From Parus major (Eukaryota > Chordata > Aves > Passeriformes > Paridae), in the NCBI RefSeq assembly GCF_001522545.3, contig NC_031799.1, positions 42,879,645 to 42,943,644 on the forward strand: a DNA stretch of 64,000 nt, given 5' to 3'. Below the pieces are notes generated by a model. It searched no databases, was not told the DNA's origin, and saw nothing but the letters and a program-made list of their open reading frames with translations. This document shows, one piece after another, positions 1-26,100 of the stretch. A program made the position numbers and the translations under genes. Position 1 is the first letter of the stretch, and each line of letters begins with the position of its first letter.

Positions 1-13683
<13,683 letters not shown>

Positions 13684-13794
13684 GCCAAATTCATCAAAGA
13701 AATGATGAGCAGAATGCAAACTTCCTTTTCCTGGGATTGTATATTCCCAAAGAAGCTAGAGGAAAAGCAACTGGACACTCTACTGATAACCATT

Positions 13795-13817
13795 CAATGC
13801 AATGCAATTCAATGCAA
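13795..13817 (+). promoter_or_regulatory. Cluster of three miR-33 target sites
   Basis: The 8-mer CAATGCAA occurs three times, starting at 13795, 13800 and 13810; the first two overlap. Each is complementary to the miR-33 seed and has an A opposite miRNA position 1. miR-33 repression of ABCA1 through clustered 3' UTR sites is established in mammals. The location about 110 bp after the stop codon fits that arrangement. Confidence 0.9.
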
Positions 13818-13956
13818 TGAAAACAATTCCTTTACAGGGGCAGTGCCTCATGGAGTCGTCTTGTACTGTTCTCCAGTGAAAGACTTGAACTTAGCTCATT
13901 ACAGTATAACTCTGAAGCTGTGGTAAAGCACCCACTAGATGCTGTGGGCTTTCAAC

Positions 13957-13984
13957 CATACTGTATCTTGTTCTGTACAGTATG
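13957..13984 (+). promoter_or_regulatory. miR-144 target site inside a 9-bp hairpin
   Basis: ATACTGTA at 13958-13965 is an 8-mer match to the miR-144 seed; miR-144 targets ABCA1 in mammals. It forms part of a perfect inverted repeat: CATACTGTA (13957-13965), a 10-nt loop, then TACAGTATG (13976-13984). Whether the RNA folds this way in cells is inference. Confidence 0.6.
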
Positions 13985-16754
13985 TTTTTATTAGGGTTGC
14001 TAAAATAATTCATTGAGGAAACATGGCCAGTGGTTATTTGCAGATATTTTAGACATGCATGTTTAATCTTTAGAACATTCGTGTCAGGAGTGGGAATGTG
14101 CTGGTGCTGTATCCATTGCTGGCAATGAATGCACCAAAACAGTCAGTGGCAAGAAGAGTCACCGCTAGTGTTGAAGCCCTAGGTTGTGAAAACTTACCTG
14201 ACCAGCCGGCTTTCTCTAGGCTGGTGTAGGTCACTGGTGACAAAGCTGAAGCTACAAAGCAGTACTGTGCCGGTGGGATGGCAAGAGACAGGCCATCATT
14301 ACCGCACATCTTCATCAGTAAGTGGCGATATGGAGAACTGTGAACCCTCCAAATGCATGATTATCCCACCAGCATCACAATCAACAGCGTACTTTGACTA
14401 GATGTTTGTGCAGTTAAGTACTTTCCTGCTCCTTTGAGGTACTGTTGCAGCTGCATGAACGTCTAGTAGGAAGAAGTGGGTGAGAAGCAGACATAGGGTT
14501 TGGACCACAGCAGCAAACTCAGTAGTTGTACAAGCTGCTAATGCCAAGAGCAAATTCTAAATCATGACTGTCACTCAGATTTGTAATATCTGCTCTTTAA
14601 CCCCTGCTTTGCAGCAGAAAGGTACCCATCATCTGGAATTACTGCTTAGCACAAGCATGTTGCTGTTTCTGGCTTTGCCAGATAAAACTAGAAACGAGAT
14701 GTAGATTTTTTTTTTTTTTTTAACAGTATTATTTATGACTTTAAATAGATAAGTAGCATAATTAGGGATTGAAAATGCTTTCAGTTGATCTTTGTAGCCA
14801 CGGTATTTCTTTACATTATGCCTGTAATGCTATGCTGTCTTTCTATCCCTGTGGTGGATAGCTGCATTCCTGATCTGACCATGTTCCAGATTCTAGCAAT
14901 CAGCTGCTATCTGCAAACAACTGCAAGTTGTTCACCTAAAATTTTCCTGTTTGAAAACTGGTATAACATTAGTGTGTAAGTTTCTGCTTCTGTTGTGCAG
15001 TGTAGTTTCAGTCATTAGGTGATCCCTAACTGGAGAATACACCCTTATTATACATGTGACAAACAACTGTTTCAGTAAAAATCCCCCTGAAAAATACGAG
15101 AGTTCAAGATAATAGTGCTACAGTTCATCAGTCAATTTTTCAAGTTTTACAAAACCAGATTAAATATTAGAGGGGAAATTATATAGTAAACAACCAACGC
15201 TTGTTCACATTGTACAACGGTCATGGGAGAGTATGCTTTTTGGGCTCCTCTGTGTTGCTTTTACATTCAAAAATTGGTTCAGTAATGTGGTCTGAACACA
15301 AGTGCAGTTCCTGAGCTGTTCCTGTATGCCATGCCTCTGCCTTAAACACCCACACAGGTTCTGCACTGGTTTTGATGCTACTCAATGAATCAGTCATGGA
15401 CCATTTTCTTCTGTGAATGACCATAGCAGCCCACCAAATACTGAAAAGGCTGGCATGAGCCTGAAGAAGATTAATTACATGTTTCCAAGTGTACTTGGTA
15501 ACACTGACCAACTCAACATTTTTAAAATGCAGTTTAAACAAGTTCCTTGTCCCTCTGTGTCCTGCCTTGAGTTAAGTAAGAGCTTAGTACAGGCTCTGCT
15601 GAAGTGCCTTTTTCACACTTTTATTTTATTTTTTTTTTATCTGTATAATTCATTGCTGAGGGGATTGAGAAAAGGAGTGTAATGGGGATTGGTTTACCTC
15701 ACTTAAAACATGCTTTGTTATTACCTTTATGACTTTGTCACTCTATGGGGATGAGTTACAGGGTGACGAATACGCCAGACTTCCAAGTGCAGAACAGCAG
15801 AGCTACAACCACGACTACTCCAGAACTATGTGGCGGTATCATTGAAAGAAATAGCATGTACTGGAGTCTCACCACTGCTACAAGTCACTATTACAAATCC
15901 ACATTACATTACTGAAGTGAAGGGCTAACTTTTTTGCACTGCACCAAACTAGTGCGTGCAGAGCTAGAACGAGTTCTAGGAGGATTTAGATTTGGTCCTG
16001 GAAGGGCTGTGGTTTGCTCTTGGTAACTGCTCATTTAAATGATTCATGTATCAGTAAACAACAGTTACATGGTAATACACTTTCCTTAGCCCACAAAAAA
16101 GATTCTTGATTTCTTTTGCCCCATGACTGTCATGCTTACAGGGTCTGCTATCTGTGACAAAATATTGCAGTAAATGTGGATATTGACCAGACTACTTCAC
16201 AGCTCTGATCTGCGTTGTTTGTACGGAACATAATGCAACACTGGCATGAAGAATTGTCATGGAATACGTTCAGACAGCCACTAATTTTTATTCATTCAAG
16301 TATGTGTTTGGGAAAAATCACTCTGGAGTCATACATATTATATGAACCACTCTTGATAATGAAACTACACTGAGGTGTTAACTTATTTTAAACTTCAGTA
16401 CTATTGACATGTGGCATCCCTCTTTGTAGTACATTTGTATTTCAGTAAGGTGTTGTTGTATTTCCCCCATGGTTAAACAACCACTTTTGTGCTTATCTTT
16501 CCCTCCTGAATTATAGTTGGTCCTTCGTTCCAAGCACTTTATGCTATCTGTAATGGGATCTATTTTTGCACTGGAATATCTGTTAACTTTGCAAAAATCT
16601 AGAGAGATTTCACAACTGAAATTTCTAAGTTAAATCCTTAAATGGACATTTTCATTAAAAACAAAACAAAAAAAAAGTATATATATTTGTATTTGCTAAT
16701 ATCTGTTATGTGAAGTATTAAAAGGCACTCTAATTGCCTTGTATTAAGTAAAAA

Positions 16755-16760
16755 AATAAA
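16755..16760 (+). terminator. ABCA1: ABCA1 poly(A) signal
   Basis: A canonical AATAAA is followed after about 25-50 bp by a T-rich stretch (around 16792-16812) suited to be the downstream element. Its distance from the stop codon matches the expected ABCA1 3' UTR length. Cleavage is expected near 16775-16785. Confidence 0.75.
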
Positions 16761-17337
16761 GCTGTTATAGCACCACTGGTCTTCACAAGTGTAATTTTTG
16801 CATTTTTTATTTCAAGGAGCACTGCTAGAAGCTTCTGTTTTGCTTGGTTTTATTTCGTTGTGAACTTTGATTCATGAGATTTCAGTAGCTCTAAAAACTA
16901 GTATGGAGTAGATACACTATTTTCAGGTAAATGAGGACATGCAAGATATAAAGTAAGTGCTACATTAAACTTCTAAAGTTATTAAATAAAAAGGTCTCTA
17001 GCAAGTGATTGGTTAACTGTCAAATCCAACTGCAAAGCATAACAAACTTCTCTGGATGTTTAAATCCCAACTCAAGTACCTGCCTCTGAATTTTTATTAC
17101 AGAGCTGTGAGCTGCTGATTGTTCCTCCTTGCTAAAAACACCCTATACAGTTGATTTTGAACAGCAGTTTACAAATTAAAGCAGAGTAACAGTGGGATTG
17201 CTCAAGGATAAACTGATATTAAAATCTTATCTGCTACTGCCTTGTAGTATCACCATCAACCAAGTTCCAATATCTAACCAATTCCTGAAGTTGCACTCAT
17301 CAGGAAAATTCTGCCTGAGTTAAGAAGCCAATTAAAA

Positions 17338-17790
17338 TTTCACAGAGTCACAGAACATGCTGAGTTGGAAGGGACCATAAAGGATCATCAGGTCCCATTC
17401 CTGGCCCTGCACAACATCATCCTCAAGAGTCACACCATGTGCCTGAGAGCATTGTCCAAACACTTCTTGAACTCTGTCAGGTTTGGTGCTGTGATCACAG
17501 AGCCTGTTCCAGTGCCCAACCACCCTCTGGGTGAAGAAGCTTTTCCTAATACCCAGCCTAAACCTCCTGCGACACAACTTCAGGCCATTCTCTGAGGTCC
17601 TGTCACTCACTGTGTGCCAGAGAGACAAGATCAGTGTCTGCCTCTCCTCTTCCCCTCAGGAGGAAGCTGTAACTGTAATGAGGTCTCCTCTTACTCTCCT
17701 CTAGGCTGAAGAAACCAAGGGACCTCAGATGCTCCTCATTTTGTTTCCCCTCAGGGTTCTGCACCATTTTGTTGACCCTTTCTAATGGCT
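17338..17790 (-). mobile_element. CR1 LINE 3' fragment
   Basis: It starts with the typical reversed CR1 end ('cacagagtcacagaacatgctgagttggaagggacc'). It then runs through 'ccaaacacttcttgaactctgtcagg', 'gagcctgttccagtgcccaaccaccctctgggtgaagaa' and 'ctcctcttactctcctctaggctgaa'. About 450 bp, well preserved, lying 560 bp past the ABCA1 poly(A) signal. Confidence 0.9.
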
Positions 17791-20110
17791 TAGTATCTTT
17801 CTTATATTGTAATGATACATTAGGATTTTAGCTTTTATATTTTTCATATATTTGTAATCCTGCAATTCTTTAGTGCCTAACTCTAAACTCCATACAGATT
17901 GTTAGCTACTGTTTTCCCATTTTGGTCAGACAAAACAATTCCTCTCCAGGCATGGGAATAACAGACATCTGTTCAGGCCCCAAAAAATGTAAACAAAAAT
18001 GAGTTGGGGGGGGAGCAAACATAGGGTAAATGACTTCATTACCTGGAGCTGTAATTAGAAGATAACCCCCAGTCTGCAAATGGACCAAATACAAGTATGA
18101 AAGCCTGTGACCTGTCATCTATTTTTAGGTGTAGCCCCTGGGTGAGGGCTCCAGCTGCCTGAAATGTACCTGAAGGCCCTTCAATAAATGTAACTGCTTT
18201 TTATTCCCAACTTTGTCTGGCCTCTGATTTTAGGTGCCAAAAGGCATCAGTGGCACCCCAAACTGTCCCCAGCACTGGAGGTGAGGCTGCCCCAGAGCAG
18301 AGCAGGACAATCCCCTCCCTTGTCCAGCTGTTATGCTGTGCCTGATGGACCCCAGGACAGCATTGGTCCTCCTGGCTGCCAGGGCACTGCTGGCTCACGG
18401 TCAACTTGACATTGGCCAGGACACCCCAGGGCCCAGTCCTGCTGCTTTCCAGCATCTTGTCCCCCACCTGTTGGTACACCCAGGGTTTTCCTTGCCCAGG
18501 CACAGTATCCAGCACTTTCCCTTGTTGAACTTCATGTGGCTGTTGATTGCCCAGCCCTCTTAATTTCCTTGGTGTTCTGTTTTGATCCCATGTCCAGCTG
18601 GCACCTCAAGATAAAGTACACCTCTAACATCCTGAATGTTCCTTATTCTCAATGCTGATGTTAAGGAATAGTTTTAATTAAAAAACAGAACAACCAACCA
18701 ACCAAAAAACCTCAGTGAAACTTGAATTCTTGCCTGCAAATGAAAAAAAAAAAAAAAAAAAAAATCTTTAACTCTCTCTTCCCATTTTTCAGCCCATGTT
18801 TTTGTTAGTAAAAAAAAAAAAATCTTCCTTTGAAAGAACAGTTGTAAGGCCATATTCTAAACAATATACTGGCTCATCAGGTCTTTGTACCTTAAAAAGT
18901 TGATCTATAAAATGTAAGATAGAAGTCTCTGAATTTGTGTTTGTTCCACCCTGAGAATGCTAAACATAGCCTAGTGAGAGAGAGAGCACTGTATGAAGAC
19001 AGGGATATAGCAGCTGAGACCCGTTACACTCCCTTAACTACAGCAGCCACATCCCATGCATCCACCTTGGGCACAAACATAATTTAGTGCTTTCTGTGAG
19101 ATCTTAAGGCCCTATAAGAGGCAGTAATCATTATGCAAACTGCACAAAGATACTTCAGTACTCAATTGCTCATTGCAGATCCATGATAAACATGTAGAAA
19201 AGCCTCCCAAGTGTTCTGCAATTTCTAGTCAATACCTATAAATTACAGAAGAGGGTGCTCTGTACTACTGTACACAAAACAGAAGTTTGACTTCTCAGCC
19301 CATGAGCCCTCTGTCCTACTGCTATTCACTCCAGCTTACTGGTTCTAAAGCAATTTGTTGTTGACCAAAAGACAAAACTTAGAAAATTAATATTGTACTT
19401 GGAGAATGGGATTTATCATCTCACAGCTTAAAAAGAGTAGGAGCTTGAGCCATAAACACTAAAAATTAATGCTTTCTGCTCATTTATTTAGCTTTTAATA
19501 GTCTGACAAAAAGTATTTCAAAGAATGTCAGAACATGTAAATCAGATGAGTCTGATGACACAATTGAACAAGAAGGACTAATCAGCTTCAGCACCCTAAG
19601 CAAGTTTTAAAATACCTGAGGCAAAGCTTGTGTGGATAACTCACAGTTTTGAGGCAGTGTTTAATGAACAATAAAGGAAAAGGCTGAAATGAACCATGAC
19701 ATGTTATTAAGTAAAAAGGATTTTTCATCAAAGTATATTACAAAAATTATACCATCCCTGTCTGAAATGCTGGACAAGAGCACTTAACTTACTCAGTTTG
19801 GTAAGGGATCTAGCTATGCAAAAAATTATGAAGAACTTGGGAATTAAAACAGATGATTGGTGAAGCATGGTTTGTGTCATGATATGGCTTGAGTTCTTTG
19901 TCCTGGAGACATAGGAACATCACCATAAACTTCTGTTTAACAATTGGTATCAATTGTGCTGATTTACATTGCTAGTGGATCAGTATTTTGCATCCATTTT
20001 TTGTCAGCTGAAGAACAGCTCAGCTCATGAGGGTATGGGGATCCATGTCACTTGCTGACAGCACTTCCATCTTGTCTCTCCTGCCATCACTTATGTCCTT
20101 TAGAAGAAGG
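17791..20110. other. Intergenic sequence between convergent ABCA1 and NIPSNAP3A
   Basis: Apart from the probable CR1 block (18225-18600), this holds AT-rich sequence with A-runs at about 18744-18765 and 18810-18822. The NIPSNAP3A 3' UTR must occupy the right part of it, to the left of 20111. A reverse AATAAA at 19483-19488 is a possible end. No other gene was seen. Confidence 0.6.
18225..18600 (-). mobile_element. Probable CR1 LINE internal fragment
   Basis: GC-richer than its flanks. It contains 'ttgttgaacttcatgtggctg' and 'tgcccagccctcttaatttcc', which resemble an upstream part of antisense CR1 copies in birds. The family assignment is less secure than for the neighbouring copy. It could instead be another old repeat. 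Confidence 0.45.
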
Positions 20111-23100
20111 TTACTTCAGTGGTGAGCATTCCAGGGGAATCAGAAGCACATTTTGCTGGGACTCCAAGAATCTGACACTGTCGCGCACTAAAATTAAATG
20201 CACGTTTAATTAAGACAGTATTCCAATGAAAAGTAATACTTTTCTCAGCATGCATGCAGGCAACACAAGTGAGTTCTCTAGATTCATCATGTCTTACCAG
20301 CTGCTACAACTCTGGCATCTTCATGGGCACGGTGTCTTCCTGCTGCCCGGTGATCTGGGCTCTCATTCCACCATAACACGTGAACTGAGAAAGTACAAAT
20401 AAAGTCAGCTGAGCACTTTTATGCTGCAATACAACACATACTCTAAGTCCTAGCCATCTGCCTTCATCTGTTACAGATGCAGTTATCAAAAGCAATTCTC
20501 CAGGCATCCCACCCAGTAGTGGGATGATCTTTTACTGAGCCATTGCATGGTTTGACTTTAGCATCAGATCTGAAAGTCTTTTAAGATTGTGGCAACTGGC
20601 TTACGTCTATAATCCAATACACAAAGTTGAGTTCAAGGACTGTTTACAGGACTTTGGTGATCCACACCAACATTTTCAGCGAGCTGGCCAATCCTGATCC
20701 AGGACGAGGGCTTGCCCCTCTGCCTCTGCCCTTTCCCATGCCAAAGTCTGTATCAGAAGTTGATGAGTACCTGTGTTAAGTAATCCATATTCTGTGTGGA
20801 AAACACCTATCAGGCTGGTATATCCTGTGTTGATGTGAGCATTGACTGCAGCTCGAAATGCTTCACCCCACAATGCTGGCCCACCAGGCTTCATCTGGAA
20901 AGTAACCCATTCATATACACCTAGAAGAAAAGGCAAACACTACCACAAGGAAGGAAATACAAATTAATACAGCAGATCTTGAACTGTGTCTCATGGCCAC
21001 AGCGTACTTGCTGTGAGACCAGTATGACGTTTCCCTGTCATTTGGGGACAGCAGGAAACTGCCCCTTATTCCCAGCACACACAAGAACTCACAGCTTCCA
21101 GAGGCTCACAAGAGCACAGGCTCACTAAATGTAGTTAGTTCAAGTGTAAAGCTAAGTATGAGGACCCTGAAGAAGAGAAAGCTTCACACAAAGCCCAACT
21201 TTACAATTTTCTATGTTGCATGGAAATATCAAGACATTCAGCCTACTTTGCAGATACCACAAGTGTTCATACTTGTTTGAGGGATTTTGTAGCTGCTTGA
21301 ACAATGCTGGGTGTCTTTTCTAAGACTGGTGATGTTTTCTGGCATTGTGGAGGTTTATGAGATTACAAACCCCTTTGACTCCTGGCAGTTGGTCACAGTA
21401 AGATCTGACAGCATAGCCAACACAGCAGGACTAGTTTAGCACCTCTGCTGTGCCAAGCGATCTCCCTTATTTGTAGCGAAAAGGCATAATTTGCAAAAAA
21501 AACTCCAGTCCTTCTAAAAGTTACTTGTCTTCTTTCTGTTCAGGTAGTTACTTCCTATCATTGTCGCTGGCACAGAAACAGAAAGCTAGACACTTGCTAC
21601 TTGGCAGTGTCTGGTGTCACTCTCCAACAACTGGCTGGAGATAAACTACAACAGTGTTTGAAGTCGTCTCTCCAGATTTTAGAGAAAACAGGACTGCTTT
21701 CAAATTCAACAGTAGCAGCATAAAATTCAGAATCCTGGGGAAATAAAGAACAAAGATTACTGTATCTGGATATGTACTGAGGGCTGAAGCAAGGTCTGTT
21801 CCCTGTCACTTCATGCAAGAAAGCCTGCCAATGTTCATATACGGAGGAACACTCAATATTATTAATATCAACTTTGCTACAGAGAGAATTAAAATACATA
21901 GGGACATGACTTCTACACTTAACCTATGATTGTTACAAAAAACTGTTCCAAAAAGGGAAGAACTGCAGAACTACAGCTTGGTTACTCTCATCTCTGTGCC
22001 TGGCAAGATCAAGGAGAGATCCTCATGTTTGACTTTCATGTATCTTTAAAAACGTAGGAAATCTTTTAAACTTTTTGTGAAAGAAGCAGTAACATCAAAG
22101 CAAATTGATAAGAGGAAAATCTCTGTGAAAGAGAATGATTATCCAGGAAATGCCCTCTCAGTGATGGACAGACAAAGGAAATCTGAGATGGCTGCTCTGA
22201 TCACTACTATGGCATTGCCATTTTGCATGTTCATTTAGCAAGTCACAATCCTGATCATTAACAACCTTAATGATCAGCACTCTGTCTGTTATTGATGCAC
22301 CTTAGTGAAAAATCCTTCTGAAAATCTCTGTCTCTCATCTGTGTTATGTCACCTTTTCCACTTGGATGCATGTACATGCATTTGTTACATAAAGGGAGAC
22401 AAAACTATGCAATACCTGGTTTGAACTTTAAGCCATTTTTTGTTAGTGCCGGTTACTTGAATCAGCAAAAGAAAAGATAAGCTCACCCCCTTCCTTTGGA
22501 GGTTTCCCAAGTTGACACCAGGGCACCAGGTAAGCAACCTCATTGTGCTGCTTCTCTATCAAGGGGAGAGCTGCAGAGATGAATTTTCCCTGCCAGTCTT
22601 TGTCATTTGCTAGTGCATGCCGGACTGCTGTTCTGTGGGCAAAATTATCTGTAAGAAAGGAAAAAAACACATGAAAAAATGCATATAATGTCATGTCAGA
22701 CTTAATCAAAATGTGTAATTACAAGAAGGCAAACGACATCTAGTTTTGAAACTGGCAGTTTTCAGACATCATATTAGCTCAAAGCAGATGTGGTAAGTTT
22801 CCTTTAAATTCTGCAAAACTTCCTTTAAAATCTGCGTTAGCTCTCACATTAAAATGGATTCAAGCAAAATGAAAATTTCCAAGAAAGTTTACAAAGGAGT
22901 TAAAATAAGTTAAGCAATTTTACTGTTAAAATAGATTTGAACATGGCAATTGCAGGATCTACTGGATGTGGCAACAGTTACCAAGGATAAGATTTGGAGA
23001 AAGCACAGTGGATATGGAAATGAAGTGGAAAAAAATAAAAATCAGAAGTAATAGCCTATCAAGAAAAAAAATAATAAATGCGGCTTGGCTTATATAAAGT

Positions 23101-26100
23101 GACATTAAAACTGTAGAATTAATGTTTGTGTGTTCCGTTACACAAAAAGATGTTAAATGCCCAAAAGCTAAACTTTTTCTTTTTTTTTTTCTTGGAAAAC
23201 AAATCCACTTAATTAAGAGCATGAATTTCAACTGCTTAGGCTACAGTGGCATCTTAAGCAATATATTTATGCAGACAGCTCCCAACATTACAAAAGAAAA
23301 ATCCAGCATCTGAGAATGGGAAGAACCTTGAGACATATCAGTATCCTGGGAAAAAAAGAGGTAAACATAGCAATTACGGAAGCAGGGGTCTGATGAATCA
23401 AGGAGGAAGAATGTTGTGAAATTTGTTCATTTCTCAGATAATAGTGTGGTCTCAGGGTGGGGGGAGAAACCATCACAATTAGACATGTAAACTACTGTAA
23501 GGAAACAAAAGGTATAAGTTTTGCCTTAACTTTGCATTTTAAAGGTTTCTCATAGATTTTTTTTTAATTATTTTTTTTTTTATTTAGAGATAGTAACAAT
23601 AGCCAAGACTGAAATGTTCTGAGAAGCAGGACAATTTTTAAATTCAAGTGAACTCAAAATATTGACAAATGAATGGCCCTCTCTTGAAGGAAAACAAAGA
23701 CATGGCTGCCCAGGTCATGAGAAATGTTGAGGGACTCAATGTCCTTTTTTGCCTTGGTCTGCACTGGCAAATGCTCCAGCCAGACCACACAAGTCACAGA
23801 AGGCAAAGGCAGGGATTGTGAGAATGAAGAATGACCTGCTGTAGGAAAAAATCTGGTCTGAGACCATCTAAGGGACGTGACGGTGCACAAATCAATGGGA
23901 CTCAATGAGATACATTCACAGGTCCTGAAGAAACTGTCAGAGAAGGTGGCTAAGCCACAATTTGTTGTATTTTTGAGAAGTTATGGCAGCCCATTTTTAA
24001 AAAGGAACATAAGGAAGAACTGCAGAACTACAGCTTGGTCAGTCTCACCTCTGTGCCTGGCAAGATCAAGGCGCAGATCCTTATGGAAAATATGCCAAGG
24101 CTCATAGAAGACCATGAGGTGATTTGTGACAGCCAACATGGCTTCACTAACAGCAAATAGTGCCTGACTAATTTGGTGGCCTTCTGTGATGGGGTTACAG
24201 CTTTGGTGGATGAGAGAAGATGGACTGACATCAGAGGAGGTGACAAAAATAATTCAAGTGCTCAAGCACCTCTCTTGTGAAGACAGGCTGAAAGAGTTTC
24301 GGCTATTCAGCCTGAAGAAGAGAGGACTCCAGGAGACCTTACAGCAACATTGCAGCACCTAAAGGAAGCCTGTAAGAGAGCTGGAGAGGCACCTTTTTAC
24401 AAGGGCATGTAGTGATAGGACAAGAGGGAATGGCTTTAAACTGACAGAGGGTAGACTGAGAATCACAGGATGGTTTGGATTGGAAGGGACCTCTGAACAT
24501 CACCTAATTTCAACTCCCTGGCCATGTGCAGGGACACCTGCCCCTGGACCAGGTTGCTCAGAGCTCTATCCAGCTTGGCTTTAAATACCTTCTGGGATGA
24601 AGCAAGATTTAGATTAGATATAATGAAGAAATCCTTCACTGTGAGAATGTTGAGGCACTGCAGCAGATTGCTCAGAGAAGGCTGTGGATGCGCAGTCCCT
24701 GGAAGAGTTAGAGGCCAGGCTGGATGAGGCACATAGCAGTGAAGTTGAGAGGAACCAAACAATTTTCTAAGTCTATGCTTCCACAATTCATCCCTCCAAA
24801 ACAAAAGGGATTTCCCTTAACTGAAACAGGTGTTGTGACGGAGCTGGACTTCAACGAGTGCAGTGTGTCAACATGCAGCTGGACTGCAGCAGGCGTTCAA
24901 GGGGAATTATACCGGTGTGCCTTCCCACCCCTCTATAACCCAAGTATCACTTCCCTTGGCAAAAGCACAGCCAGCACACCTAGCTTTTAGCATAATAGTA
25001 GCTTTTTTTGGCTCACCTGCACCTTCCACGTCAAAACTAACTCCAACAACCTAAAAAGGTCATCATACTGCAAAAATCACATTGATAGCAAGGTTAATGC
25101 TGCAACAAAAACACTTTGCACACTTGAGAAGTCAGACCTGGTGGAGCGGCTTCCAACCTCAGTACAGGCCCACTGCAGAAGGAGTTTAAGCATGAAAACA
25201 GCATAATCATTTTTTTATGTGAGTCACTGGTAGTCTGAGCTAAAATACAGTAAAATTATACATGCATATAAACACACACAGACCGCATATGCGTGCATAT
25301 TTCCTTTTTTCTACTAATTTTGAAAGTTTCAAGACGTTTGCGGAAATGACCCTAAGTTAAAAATATTTACCATGAATGAAACACTCAGCCACAGTTCCTC
25401 TGTTATACCTGTTTTGAACAGAGACTGCTGTTCAAGAACATTTGTAACTTTCTCATCCCAACACATTAAAGTTGTTCTGACAAGGTCTGAAGCGTTCTTG
25501 TCACTAAACCAGTACAGGAGCAATGTTATGGGGGCACCTCCCTACAGTAAGAACAACAAATAAAAGCCAGGAAAGCATTCCCCTCACCTTCTTGCCCGGG
25601 AAACAGGGGACACAGAGAGAGCAGAACAGCGCAAAGGGATGCTGACCATACCATACTTCCAAACGTGGAGCACCCTGTTCATCGCTCCCAGCTCCGAGTA
25701 CCAGAATCCCACCAGCTCTGAGTGAGCTGTGCGAAAGTGAAAGTACTTCTTGACCAGTTCCAAAAACTCCTTCATCTTTGCTGGCTTAATATCATATGTG
25801 CGAATTTCGTAGAAAATGCCATTATTTTGTCTGGGCCCTGTAGCAAGGCGTACCTGAAACAAAATAGTAAAAAAAAATAGTAAAAGTAATTCTCAAGGCA
25901 GAAAGTTGTTTTCTGCCTAGTATTTTTTAATTAATGCAGAACTACAGAAGGATCTTTTACAGCAGGTTGGGAGAGGAGCACTGACGCCGTGACATCCACT
26001 ACAAAAAAAATACCTTTTGACACTTTTCTTTGTAAGTAGTAACAATGTCCATTATTTGCCATTCCTTTTGGCAATGCAACAGACTGTGATGTGTCATTTA

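Larger units (their letters stand above)
13684..16780 (+). other. ABCA1: ABCA1 3' untranslated region
   Basis: About 3.1 kb of AT-rich, non-coding sequence follows the TGA stop and ends at a canonical poly(A) signal. The length is close to that of the mammalian ABCA1 3' UTR (about 3.3 kb). It contains a cluster of three miR-33 target sites near the stop, a miR-144 target site within a hairpin, and poly-T/poly-A runs (for example 14708-14722). The exact cleavage site is inferred from the signal, not observed. Confidence 0.85.
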
